Assembly (NCBI GenBank): GCA_001464765.1
Contig: LNDV01000038.1
Span: 124,001-188,000 of the forward strand
Source of the DNA: Betaproteobacteria bacterium Ga0077526
GTDB lineage: Bacteria; Pseudomonadota; Gammaproteobacteria; Burkholderiales; Ga0077523
Length of the DNA: 64,000 nucleotides
Reading direction: 5' to 3'
The notes under the pieces are model-generated. The model worked only from the letters and a program-made list of their open reading frames with translations, had not been told where the DNA came from and did no database searches. Below, piece by piece: positions 1 through 7,923 of the stretch. Position numbers and translations under genes: made by a program. Each line of letters begins with the position of its first letter. The first letter of the stretch is position 1.

Positions 1-813
1 CACGACGTCGTGCGGCGCCAGCTTGTCCGCGAGAGGCTGGCGCAGCGGCGGCAGATGCCCTGCGAACAGATGATGATCCTCGGGGAAACCCGCCCGCGCG
101 ACCATGGGGCTGGCCCACACGGGCGCCCCGAGGCGTTCGGCCAGGATGACGGTGTCGTCCCAGGCGCCGTCGCGATCCACACCGGCACCGACGACGAGGC
201 AGGGCGTGCGTGCGTTGCGCAGGCTGGCGGCGATCGCGTCCAGCGCATCCGGCGGCGGCGCGACTTCGGTCGAGACCTGCCGGATCACGAGGGGTTCAGA
301 GGGCTGATCCCAGTCGTCCTCCGGGACCGACACGAAGACCGGCCCGCGCGGGTGCTGCATGGCCACGTGATAGGCGCGCTGGATAGCCTCGGGTACGTCG
401 GCCGCCCGTGCGGGCTCCACGCTCCACTTCACGTAAGGCTTCGGAAACTCCGCCGCGTCACTGGCGAACAGATAGGGATCGGTCGGGAACATGGCCCGAG
501 TCTGCTGGCCTGCCGTGATGACCAGCGGCGTGTGGTTGCGCCATGCGGTGAAGATGCTGCCCAGCGCGTGGCCCACACCTGCGGCGGAATGCAGGTTGAT
601 GAACGCCGCATTGCCCGTGGCCTGCGCATAGCCGTCGGCCATGGCGACCACGACGGATTCCTGCAGTGCCATCACGTAGCGGAAGTCCGCCGGCCAGTCT
701 CGGAAGAACCGCAGCTCCGTCGAGCCGGGATTGCCGAACACGGTGGTCATGCGGAACGCCCGCATCAGGGCATAGGTGGCCTCACGCACCGTCTGTGCGG
801 TGGATGGTGTCAT
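1..813 (-). CDS. mdlC: Benzoylformate decarboxylase, 3' end outside window
   Basis: Thiamine-diphosphate enzyme that should decarboxylate benzoylformate (phenylglyoxylate) to benzaldehyde in the cytoplasm, a step of mandelate breakdown. The 271 visible codons cover the N-terminal PYR domain and the start of the middle domain. Seen: the GNPGS loop with Ser31, the cofactor-activating Glu52 in ALQES, and His75 in INLHSAAG. These match the catalytic Ser26, Glu47 and His70 of the Pseudomonas putida enzyme, and the stretch AGQQTRAM is also shared. The ATG lies 10 bases after the stop of the fumarylacetoacetase-like gene, so the two are probably co-transcribed. The gene is cut by the window edge and shows no damage. 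A related 2-ketoacid decarboxylase acting on phenylpyruvate is the main alternative, but the Ser/Glu/His set favours benzoylformate. Confidence 0.85.
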   Translation of the reverse strand, partial: MTPSTAQTVREATYALMRAFRMTTVFGNPGSTELRFFRDWPADFRYVMALQESVVVAMADGYAQATGNAAFINLHSAAGVGHALGSIFTAWRNHTPLVITAGQQTRAMFPTDPYLFASDAAEFPKPYVKWSVEPARAADVPEAIQRAYHVAMQHPRGPVFVSVPEDDWDQPSEPLVIRQVSTEVAPPPDALDAIAASLRNARTPCLVVGAGVDRDGAWDDTVILAERLGAPVWASPMVARAGFPEDHHLFAGHLPPLRQPLADKLAPHDVV

Positions 814-823
814 CAGCACGACC

Positions 824-1816
824 TCAGCGCGGCGGGTGGTACTGCACGACCTTCTGGTCGATGGTGCCGAATATGGTTCGGCCCTTCGGGTCGAGCATCT
901 CGATGCGCACCCGATCCCCGAAACGCAGGAACGGCGTGGAGGGTTTGCCGTCCGCGATCTGCTCCAGCATGCGCCGCTCGGCGATGCAGGCGGAGCCGCG
1001 GCTGCGGTCGATGTTGGACACCGTGCCGGAACCGACGATGGTCCCTGCGGCGAGGTGGCGGGTCCTGGCCGCGTGGGCGATCAGCTGCGGGAAGTCGAAC
1101 GTCATGTCGGTCCCGGCGTCGGGCTCGCCGAACACCGTGTCGTTCAGCAGCACCCGCAGCGGCAGACGGACCTTGCAGCCGTCCCACGAATTGCCGAGTT
1201 CGTCCGGCGTCACCGCCACCGGGGAGAAGGCGCTGGCCGGCTTGGACTGGAAGAAGCCGAAGCCCTTGGCCAGCTCGCCCGGGATGAGGTTGCGCAGGCT
1301 CACGTCGTTCACGAGGACCAGCAGCTTGATGTGGGCCATCGCGGCCTCGGCGGGAATGCCCATCGGCACGTCGTCGGTGATGACGGCGACCTCGCCTTCG
1401 AAGTCGATGCCCCAGGCCTCGGACGCAGCCTCGATGTCGTCGCAGGGCCCGATCATGCTGTCGGAGCAGCCCTGGTACATCAGCGGATCGGTCCAGAAGG
1501 ACGCCGGCATTTCCGCGCCGCGCGCCTTGCGCACGAGCTCCACGTGGTTCACGTAGGCCGAGCCGTCAGCCCACTGGTAGGCGCGGGGCAGCGGCGCCGC
1601 GCACTGGGCAGGATCGAACGGGAAGGTATTGTCGAAAACGCCGTCGTTCAGGCGCTGGTAGACGGCCTGAAGCATCGGCTCCGTGGCGGCCCAGTCGTCG
1701 ATGGCCGCCTGGAGCGTGGGCGCGAACCCGGTGGGGAAGATGGCACGGGAGAGGTCCCGGCTCACCACCACGAGGCGGCCGTCCCGGCCACCGTCCTTCA
1801 GCGATGCAAGTTTCAC
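824..1816 (-). CDS. Fumarylacetoacetate hydrolase family protein
   Basis: A 330-residue FAH-superfamily hydrolase or decarboxylase. The N-terminal part (KLASLKDG, then LPRAYQWADGSAY) is typical of the long betaproteobacterial form often found with homogentisate genes. The catalytic core shows the metal-binding acidic segments (DFEGEVAVI, SLRNLIPGE) and the SGTVSN turn near the C-terminus. By family it would cleave fumarylacetoacetate to fumarate and acetoacetate, the last homogentisate step, but FAH enzymes vary in substrate. The start is a GTG with GGGAG six bases upstream. It sits 58 bases after paaR and 10 bases before mdlC on the same strand, so it may be read as the tail of the phenylacetate operon. 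The homogentisate dioxygenase that would supply its substrate is about 29 kb away in this window. Confidence 0.85.
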   Translation of the reverse strand: MKLASLKDGGRDGRLVVVSRDLSRAIFPTGFAPTLQAAIDDWAATEPMLQAVYQRLNDGVFDNTFPFDPAQCAAPLPRAYQWADGSAYVNHVELVRKARGAEMPASFWTDPLMYQGCSDSMIGPCDDIEAASEAWGIDFEGEVAVITDDVPMGIPAEAAMAHIKLLVLVNDVSLRNLIPGELAKGFGFFQSKPASAFSPVAVTPDELGNSWDGCKVRLPLRVLLNDTVFGEPDAGTDMTFDFPQLIAHAARTRHLAAGTIVGSGTVSNIDRSRGSACIAERRMLEQIADGKPSTPFLRFGDRVRIEMLDPKGRTIFGTIDQKVVQYHPPR

Positions 1817-1874
1817 GTGTCGCTCCCTGTCCGCGGGCGGAAGGCCCGGGGCAATGCATTCGGTCGCGGCGGGC

Positions 1875-2468
1875 TCAGGACTTGACGCGGACCCCGTCCA
1901 GGAAGATTTCCAGGACGACGTCGGCCATGTCAGCGTACGTCAGAGGGCCGGAGGCGCGCAACCAGGTGAAGGTCCAGTTGAGCATGCCGAACAGGATCAT
2001 GGCAAGAGGCACCCGCAAGTCCCGGCGCCGCAGCCTCGGCCGAAGTGCCGCGACCGCCTCCGCGAAGGCGTCCACCACCGCCCGCTGCCTGGCGACGATC
2101 CGGGCGCGGTCCTCCTCGTCCAGGAACTTCACGTCCTGGACCAGCACCCGGTGCCGGGACTGGGCATGCTCGTAGGCCTCCATGAAGGCGTGCACGAGCG
2201 CCCGGAAATGGGGCTCCGGCTCCAGCGCCCGTTCCTTCACCTCGGCGACGATGGCGAGCAGCCGGTCCATGTAATGGTCGGCGATATCGAACAGGAGCTG
2301 GGACTTGTCGCGATAGTAGTGATAGAGGAGCGGCTTGGAGACCCCGCAGGCGGTGGCGATGTTGGCCATGGATGCCCCGCGGAAGCCGTGCTCCGCAAAC
2401 AGGTCGGCGGCATGCTCGAGGATGTCGGCGCGCTGGGAATCGAAGGTGGGAGCGCGGGATCGGGCCAC
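1875..2468 (-). CDS. paaR: TetR-family repressor of phenylacetate genes
   Basis: A 197-residue TetR-type regulator. The N-terminal helix-turn-helix is visible (GFRGASMANIATACGVSKP, then LLYHYYRDK), followed by an all-helical ligand domain. TetR-type PaaR proteins of betaproteobacteria repress paa operons and release DNA when phenylacetyl-CoA accumulates. That role is inferred here from position: the gene lies 22 bases after paaE as part of the paa run, and a matching palindrome lies at the paaG/paaN promoter. The reading frame is open further upstream into paaE, but the GTG at 2468 gives the usual TetR length and begins just before the DNA-binding region. Being inside the operon implies autoregulation. 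Confidence 0.82.
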   Translation of the reverse strand: MARSRAPTFDSQRADILEHAADLFAEHGFRGASMANIATACGVSKPLLYHYYRDKSQLLFDIADHYMDRLLAIVAEVKERALEPEPHFRALVHAFMEAYEHAQSRHRVLVQDVKFLDEEDRARIVARQRAVVDAFAEAVAALRPRLRRRDLRVPLAMILFGMLNWTFTWLRASGPLTYADMADVVLEIFLDGVRVKS

Positions 2469-2490
2469 GGCGTCAGGGGCTGGCGGGCGG

Positions 2491-3558
2491 CTAGCGCTCG
2501 TCGTAGCTGACGACGACCCGCTCCGTGAGAGGGTGGGACTGGCAGGTGAGGACAAAGCCCGCGGCCACGTCGGCGGCATCCAGGCTGTAGTTCTTCGCCA
2601 TGCGCACCTTGCCTTCGAGGATCTTCCCGCGGCAGGTACAGCACATGCCGCCCTTGCAGGAGTACGGCAGGTCCAGCCCGGCGCGCAGGGCGGCGTCGAG
2701 GATCGAGGCATCGCCCGTCGCGAACGGCACGGTACGGCGGATCCCGTCGAGTTCCACCAGGAGCGTAGCCGCCGGAGCATCGCCCGCCTCCACCACGGGA
2801 ACAGCCGACTCGGATGGCACGCCGAAACGCTCCACGTGCACATGCTCCGCCGGGACGCCCAGCGACAGGAGGGCGCCCTCCACTTCATCGATCATCTCGC
2901 CGGGCCCGCACACGAAGGCCTCGTCGATGGTCTCCGGCGGGAGCAGTGTCTGCGCGAAGGCCTTCACCTTGTCGGCATCCAGGCGCCCGTTGAACAGTTC
3001 CACGTCCTGCAGCTCGCGGCTGAACACGGTGTGCAGCACGAATCGGCCAAGGTGCCGGTCCTTCAGGTCTTCCAGCGCCTCGAGGAACATCGTCGAGGTG
3101 ACCCGACGGTTGCCGTATACCAGGGTGAACCGGCTCCGCGGTTCGCGCTTCAGCGTGGAGTGGATCAGCGACAGGATCGGCGTGATCCCGCTGCCGGCCG
3201 CAAAGGCGACATAGTGCTTGCGGTTTGCGGGGTCGAGCGGCGTGTGGAAGCGGCCGTCGGGCGTCAGCACGTCGATGGCCATGCCGGGAACGAGTGTCTT
3301 CAGTGCCCAACCCGAGAAGCGTCCGCCCGGCACGGCGCGAATCGCGACCCGCAACTCCCCGTCGTCGGCGCCACTGCAGATGGAGTAGCTCCGGCGCAGT
3401 TCCTCGCCGCCCACGGAGGCGCGCAGGGAAATGTGCTGTCCCGGCGTGAAGGCATAGTCCTGCCTCAATGCCTCGGGCACGCGGAAGCGCAGACTCACCG
3501 CGTCGTCGCACTCCTGCCTGACGTCGTCGATGGTGAGGGAATGAAATCGGGGCGTCAT
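2491..3558 (-). CDS. paaE: Phenylacetyl-CoA 1,2-epoxidase reductase subunit PaaE
   Basis: Electron-transfer subunit of the PaaABCDE multicomponent epoxidase. It passes electrons from NADPH to the di-iron subunit PaaA. The 355 residues are in the usual order: FAD-binding domain with RRSYSIC, NAD(P)-binding domain with GSGITPILS and later CGPGEMID, then a C-terminal plant-type 2Fe-2S ferredoxin domain with the cluster cysteines in YSCKGGMCCTC and a last cysteine in LTCQSHP. Length and order match known PaaE. It follows paaD by 9 bases. Confidence 0.96.
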   Translation of the reverse strand: MTPRFHSLTIDDVRQECDDAVSLRFRVPEALRQDYAFTPGQHISLRASVGGEELRRSYSICSGADDGELRVAIRAVPGGRFSGWALKTLVPGMAIDVLTPDGRFHTPLDPANRKHYVAFAAGSGITPILSLIHSTLKREPRSRFTLVYGNRRVTSTMFLEALEDLKDRHLGRFVLHTVFSRELQDVELFNGRLDADKVKAFAQTLLPPETIDEAFVCGPGEMIDEVEGALLSLGVPAEHVHVERFGVPSESAVPVVEAGDAPAATLLVELDGIRRTVPFATGDASILDAALRAGLDLPYSCKGGMCCTCRGKILEGKVRMAKNYSLDAADVAAGFVLTCQSHPLTERVVVSYDER

Positions 3559-3567
3559 GGGCGGGAC

Positions 3568-4059
3568 TCAGATCGGCTTGAAGTACTCGAAGGGCTCGCG
3601 GCAGTCGACGCAGCGATGCAGGGCCTTGCAGGCCGTGGCACCGAAGGCGGACAGCCGTTCCGTGCGGCGGGAGCCGCAGCGCGGACACGGCGGCTGGAAG
3701 CGGATGACCTGCACGCCGACCGGCGCGTCGCCCACCGGTGGCGCGATGCCGTGGGCGCGGAGCTTCTCGTGGGCCGCTTCCGACAGCCAGTCGGTCGTCC
3801 ACGCAGGGGCGAGCCTCGTGCTGACGCGGACTTCCGCGGCGCCGGCGTCGAGGAGCGCTTCACGGATGGAGGACTCGATGACTCGCGTCGCGGGACACCC
3901 GGAGTAAGTGGGGGTCACGACGACATCCACCCCGGTGGCGTCGGCGCTGACGTCCCGCACGATACCCAGTTCGCATACCGAGAGCACGGGCACCTCCGGG
4001 TCCATCACCGCGGCGAGAGCCTGCCACGCCTGCTGCTCCGTCATCACGGCATTCACCAT
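3568..4059 (-). CDS. paaD: Phenylacetyl-CoA epoxidase subunit PaaD
   Basis: Small subunit of the phenylacetyl-CoA epoxidase system, thought to help iron-sulfur or metal-centre assembly rather than catalysis. The N-terminal half is a MIP18/DUF59 domain (VMDPEVPVLSVCELGIV, TPTYSGCPAT). The C-terminal half carries a zinc-ribbon-like cysteine set (CPRCGS, then CKALHRCVDC), the extension that distinguishes PaaD from SufT-like proteins. The chosen ATG at 4059 overlaps the paaC stop by 7 bases; a second ATG at 4044 is possible and would give 158 rather than 163 residues. Confidence 0.95.
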   Translation of the reverse strand: MVNAVMTEQQAWQALAAVMDPEVPVLSVCELGIVRDVSADATGVDVVVTPTYSGCPATRVIESSIREALLDAGAAEVRVSTRLAPAWTTDWLSEAAHEKLRAHGIAPPVGDAPVGVQVIRFQPPCPRCGSRRTERLSAFGATACKALHRCVDCREPFEYFKPI

Positions 4060-4805
4060 CGGGCGCCCGGATGCGAGCGCTGCAGGTGCTGCATTACGGC
4101 CAGCAGATGGCCCAGGTGCTCGCTGTGGACACCGCAGCGGCCGCGAGAGCGGAAAGGGGTGTCGGGCGGCGGTTCTAGAGTGGCTTCTGCCAGCACGGGG
4201 CCGACGGCCTGCCGCCAGCCGGCTTCGAGCGTGGACCAGGCCACGCCGATGCCGGAGGCGGCGACGGCGTCGTCCACGCCATCCGCAGCAAAGCATTCGG
4301 CCATGTAGGGCCAGAGCGCGCTCAGCGCCTGCGCCATCCGCCCGTGGGACTCGTCCGTGCCATCGCCAAGGCGCACCACCCAGTCCGCCGAGTGCTCGCG
4401 GTGGTAGCGCGTTTCCTTGGCGCTCTTCGCGGCGATGGCCGCGAGTTCCGTGTCCGCAGATGCCGCAAGCCCCGCCCACAATTGCTCGAGGAAGCTGCTG
4501 AAGAGAAAGTTGCGCAGGACGACGCGCCCGAAGTCCCCGTTGGGCAGTTCGGTGAGCGTGACATTGCGGAACTCCCCCTCGTTGCGCAGGAAGGCCAGCT
4601 GGTCTTCGTCGCGCCCTGCGCCTTCGAGCTTGCCGGCGTGCGTGAGCAGCAGCCGCGCCTGCCCGATGCAGTCGAGCGCGATGTTGGTGATCGCGATGTC
4701 CTCCTCGAGCACCGGGCCGTGGCCACAAAGCTCCGAAAGGCGCTGCCCGAGGATCAGGGAGCTGTCCGCAATCCGCAGAACGTATTCCACATGGGGGGTC
4801 ATCAT
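4053..4805 (-). CDS. paaC: Phenylacetyl-CoA epoxidase structural subunit PaaC
   Basis: Ferritin-like, non-catalytic partner of PaaA; the PaaA-PaaC pair forms the core of the epoxidase. The 250 residues are rich in helices and include LRIADSSLILGQRLSELCGHGP and AKSAKETRYHREHSADWVVRLGDGT in short recognisable pieces. As expected for PaaC, it resembles PaaA's fold but lacks the complete di-iron ligand set. It starts 15 bases after paaB and overlaps paaD. Two adjacent ATG codons (4805 and 4802) are both usable. Confidence 0.95.
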   Translation of the reverse strand: MMTPHVEYVLRIADSSLILGQRLSELCGHGPVLEEDIAITNIALDCIGQARLLLTHAGKLEGAGRDEDQLAFLRNEGEFRNVTLTELPNGDFGRVVLRNFLFSSFLEQLWAGLAASADTELAAIAAKSAKETRYHREHSADWVVRLGDGTDESHGRMAQALSALWPYMAECFAADGVDDAVAASGIGVAWSTLEAGWRQAVGPVLAEATLEPPPDTPFRSRGRCGVHSEHLGHLLAVMQHLQRSHPGARW

Positions 4806-4820
4806 CGGTGCGGTCTGCCC

Positions 4821-5108
4821 CTACATGTGGTCGACTTCGTCGGGCAGCCGATAGAAGGTCGGGTGACGGTAGATCTTGTCCGCGGCGGGATCGAACAGCT
4901 CCGGCTTGGCATCCGGATCGGAGGCCACGATGTGGTCCGACCGCACGACCCAGAGGCTCACGCCTTCCTGCCGCCGGGTGTACACGTCACGCGCCATCTG
5001 CAGCGCCAGCTTGGGGTCCGGAGCATGCACGCTGCCGCAATGCTTGTGGTCGAGGCCGTTGCGGCTGCGCACGAACACTTCCCACAGGGGCCATTCCTTG
5101 TTGCTCAT
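4821..5108 (-). CDS. paaB: Phenylacetyl-CoA epoxidase subunit PaaB
   Basis: A 95-residue subunit that bridges two PaaAC heterodimers in the epoxidase complex. Recognisable by WPLWEVFVRSRNGLDHKHCGS and the phrase ALQMARDVYTRR, and by its position between paaA and paaC. The frame is open a little further upstream, but the ATG at 5108 has GAGGAGACGAC just before it and gives the family length. Confidence 0.96.
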   Translation of the reverse strand: MSNKEWPLWEVFVRSRNGLDHKHCGSVHAPDPKLALQMARDVYTRRQEGVSLWVVRSDHIVASDPDAKPELFDPAADKIYRHPTFYRLPDEVDHM

Positions 5109-5118
5109 CGTCGTCTCC

Positions 5119-6120
5119 TCAGGCGGCCTGCCGCGCTTCGCGCTTGCGCGCATGGGCCAGCGCGGCCTCGCGGACCCACTCGCCGTCTTCCCACGCCTTG
5201 ACCCGCTCGGCGAGCCGTTCGCGGTTGCACGGCCCGTGACCGTTCACCACGTTCCAGAATTCGTCCCAGTCGATGGTGCCGAAATCGTGATGCCCGCGGG
5301 CTTCGTTCCACTTCAACGCCGGGTCGGGGAGGCTCACGCCGAGCACGCGGGCCTGAGGCACGGTGGCGTCCACAAACTTCTGGCGCAGGTCGTCGTTGGA
5401 GATGCGCTTGATGCCCCAATGCATGCTCTGGCCGCTGTTCGGCGAATCGCGATCGTGGGGGCCGAACATCATCAGCGACGGCCACCACCAGCGGTTCACG
5501 GCGTCCTGCACCATGTCGCGCTGGGCCTGCGTGCCGCGCATCATCGCGAGCAGCAGGTCGTAGCCCTGGCGCTGGTGGAAGCTCTCCTCCTTGCAGATGC
5601 GGATCATCGCGCGGGCGTAGGGCCCGTAGGAGCAGCGGCACAGCGGGATCTGGTTCATGATCGCCGCGCCGTCCACGAGCCAGCCGATCACGCCGATGTC
5701 GGCCCAGGTGAGCGTCGGATAGTTGAAGATGGACGAGTACTTGGCCTTGCCAGAATGCAGCGCGTCGATGAGATCGTCGCGTGACACCCCGAGCGTCTCG
5801 GCGGCGGCGTAGAGGTACAGGCCGTGGCCGCCCTCGTCCTGCACCTTGGCAAGCAGGATTGCCTTGCGCTGCAGGGACGGCGCGCGCGTGATCCAGTTGC
5901 CCTCCGGCAGCATGCCCACGATCTCGGAATGTGCGTGCTGCGAGATCTGCCGCACGAGCGTCTTGCGGTAGGCCTCGGGCATCCAGTCCTTGGCCTCGAT
6001 GAATTCGCCGCGATCCAGCCGATCGTCGAACTCCGTCTGGTAGTCGGCATTCGACGGGGCGGCGCCCGCCGCGGGCTCGTCGCCTTTCGGCTGGGGAATG
6101 TCCATCGCCTGGGTGTACAT
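5119..6120 (-). CDS. paaA: Phenylacetyl-CoA 1,2-epoxidase catalytic subunit PaaA
   Basis: Catalytic di-iron subunit that inserts one oxygen atom of O2 into the ring of phenylacetyl-CoA to give the 1,2-epoxide. The 333 residues are helical. The metal-ligand helices show the two signature pieces, EGGHGLYLY and KEESFHQRQG, each an E-x2-H-type motif. The neighbouring order A-B-C-D-E is canonical. It begins 21 bases after paaK on the same strand. Length is close to the family norm of about 310-330. Confidence 0.97.
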   Translation of the reverse strand: MYTQAMDIPQPKGDEPAAGAAPSNADYQTEFDDRLDRGEFIEAKDWMPEAYRKTLVRQISQHAHSEIVGMLPEGNWITRAPSLQRKAILLAKVQDEGGHGLYLYAAAETLGVSRDDLIDALHSGKAKYSSIFNYPTLTWADIGVIGWLVDGAAIMNQIPLCRCSYGPYARAMIRICKEESFHQRQGYDLLLAMMRGTQAQRDMVQDAVNRWWWPSLMMFGPHDRDSPNSGQSMHWGIKRISNDDLRQKFVDATVPQARVLGVSLPDPALKWNEARGHHDFGTIDWDEFWNVVNGHGPCNRERLAERVKAWEDGEWVREAALAHARKREARQAA

Positions 6121-6141
6121 GGCGTGCGCTCCTGATGGGAC

Positions 6142-7458
6142 TCAGTTCTTCGGGCGGCGGTCTATCACGCGCCGCGCCTTGCCGACGACCACGCGCTCGA
6201 TGGCGAACGGGGCCGTGACCTCCACCGTCGACGAGACGCCGATGTAGGACTTGATCTGGTGCTGCAGTTCCGATGCGGCGCGCGAACGCACGTCGTCGGC
6301 GCGATCCGCCTGGGGCTCGAGTTCCACCCGCACTGTCACGGTGTCGAGGTGACCCTCCTTGTCGAGGAGGATCTGGTAGTGCGGCGCGAGCTGCGGCACG
6401 CGCAGGATCAGCTCCTCGATCTGCGACGGGAACACGTTGACCCCGCGCACGATCATCATGTCGTCGGAACGCCCGGTGATCTTGTCCATGCGGCGCATGG
6501 CGCGCGCGGTGGGCGGCAGCAGGCGGGTGAGATCCCGCGTGCGGTAGCGGATGACCGGCAGCGCTTCCTTCGTGAGCGTCGTGAACACGAGCTCGCCCGG
6601 GCTGCCGTCGGGCAGCACCGCACCCGTCGAGGGATCGATGATCTCCGGGTAGAAGTGGTCCTCCCAGATGACCGGACCGTCCTTGGTCTCGATGCACTCG
6701 TTGGCCACGCCCGGCCCCATCACTTCCGACAGGCCGTAGATGTCGACGGCGTCCAGCCCGGCGCGCTTCTCGATGGCTTCGCGCATGCCCTGGGTCCAGG
6801 GCTCCGCCCCGAAGATGCCGATACGCAGCGACGAGGCCGCCGGATCGAGCCCCTGGCGCTCCATTTCGTCGACGATGGTGAGCATGTACGACGGCGTCAC
6901 CATGATGATGTCTGGCCGGAAATCCTGGATGAGCTGCACCTGCTTCTCGGTCTGCCCCCCGGACATGGGAATGACCGTGCAGCCCAGCCGCTCCGCCCCG
7001 TAGTGCGCCCCCAGCCCGCCCGTGAAGAGGCCGTAACCGTAGGCGACATGCACGATGTCGCCGGCGCGACCGCCTGAAGCACGGATGGAGCGGGCGACGA
7101 GATCCGCCCAGTTGTCGATGTCGCGCTGGGTGTAGCCGACGACCGTGGGCTTGCCCGTGGTCCCGCTGGAGGCGTGGATGCGCACCACCTTCTCCCGCGG
7201 CACGGCGAACATGCCGAACGGGTAGTTGTCGCGCAGGTCCTGCTTGGAGGTGAACGGAAAGCGCGCGAGGTCCTCGTGGGACTTCAGATCGTCCGGGTGC
7301 ACGCCGTGCGCTTCGAACTTGCGCCGGTAGTGCGGCACGTTGTCGTAGGCGTGGCGCACACTCCACCGCAGCCGGTCGAGCTGCAGGGCGCGCAGCTCAT
7401 CCTGACTGGCGCGCTCGGCGGGATCCAGCGAGTCGGGAGCGGGTATCGGATGGGGCAT
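6142..7458 (-). CDS. paaK: Phenylacetate-CoA ligase
   Basis: AMP-forming ligase that activates phenylacetate to phenylacetyl-CoA, the entry step of the pathway. The 438 residues show the P-loop-like adenylate motif SSGTTGKPTVVGY, the FGAEPW and YGLSEVMGPG segments of the AMP site, and the C-terminal mobile domain with RSDDMMIVRGVNVFPSQIE. Family members are about 430-440 residues. It lies 18 bases after paaI and 21 before paaA. CoA ligases of this class can be silenced by lysine acetylation, which is relevant to the acetyltransferase/deacetylase pair at the other end of the window. Confidence 0.96.
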   Translation of the reverse strand: MPHPIPAPDSLDPAERASQDELRALQLDRLRWSVRHAYDNVPHYRRKFEAHGVHPDDLKSHEDLARFPFTSKQDLRDNYPFGMFAVPREKVVRIHASSGTTGKPTVVGYTQRDIDNWADLVARSIRASGGRAGDIVHVAYGYGLFTGGLGAHYGAERLGCTVIPMSGGQTEKQVQLIQDFRPDIIMVTPSYMLTIVDEMERQGLDPAASSLRIGIFGAEPWTQGMREAIEKRAGLDAVDIYGLSEVMGPGVANECIETKDGPVIWEDHFYPEIIDPSTGAVLPDGSPGELVFTTLTKEALPVIRYRTRDLTRLLPPTARAMRRMDKITGRSDDMMIVRGVNVFPSQIEELILRVPQLAPHYQILLDKEGHLDTVTVRVELEPQADRADDVRSRAASELQHQIKSYIGVSSTVEVTAPFAIERVVVGKARRVIDRRPKN

Positions 7459-7476
7459 CGGCGGTGCCTCGTTCGC

Positions 7477-7923
7477 TTACAGGGGAACGGTCTGGCGGTC
7501 CTTCAACCGGTAGGAGCGCCCGCGCAACACGGCCACGAGCACGCCCTCCTGATTGCGGACCTGCACGTCGTAGAGGCCGGTGCGTCCGGCCCGTGAGATT
7601 TCCTTGGCCTCGGCGACGAGAACATCGTCGAGGCGGGCCGGCGCGAGGAAGTCCACGGTGATGCCGGCCGCCACCGTGAGTTCGTTGTAGCTGTTGCAGG
7701 CGAAGGCAAAGGCGGAATCCGCCAGCGTGGTGATGTACCCGCCGTGGCAGATCTTGAAGCCGTTCAGCATTTCGGGGCGTACGCGCATGGACATGCGGGA
7801 GGTGCCGGGCCCCATGGCTTCGATCGTCATGCCGAGCCCGAGGGAGGCGGCGTCGTCCGCGAGCATGCCGCGACCGACATGGTCAGCGATCTGCTGCGGT
7901 GTCAGGGTGCCGGCATCACTCAT
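7477..7923 (-). CDS. paaI: Hydroxyphenylacetyl-CoA thioesterase PaaI
   Basis: Hotdog-fold thioesterase of 148 residues that releases stalled hydroxylated phenylacetyl-CoA intermediates and so frees CoA. The active-site segment HGGYITTLADSAFAFACNS carries the conserved HGG and the catalytic Asp. The ATG at 7923 gives the family length; it overlaps the paaH stop by 8 bases, which implies coupled translation. The frame is open upstream into paaH, but nothing there resembles a PaaI extension. Confidence 0.94.
   Translation of the reverse strand: MSDAGTLTPQQIADHVGRGMLADDAASLGLGMTIEAMGPGTSRMSMRVRPEMLNGFKICHGGYITTLADSAFAFACNSYNELTVAAGITVDFLAPARLDDVLVAEAKEISRAGRTGLYDVQVRNQEGVLVAVLRGRSYRLKDRQTVPL

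Noticed and set aside
1..813. Truncated mdlC as a pseudogene
   Set aside because: The frame is open to the edge of the window and all visible catalytic residues are present; the truncation is only the window limit.
2335..4308. 657-codon plus-strand frame over paaR-paaE-paaD-paaC
   Set aside because: Antisense shadow of four well-supported genes, without a start site or recognisable product.
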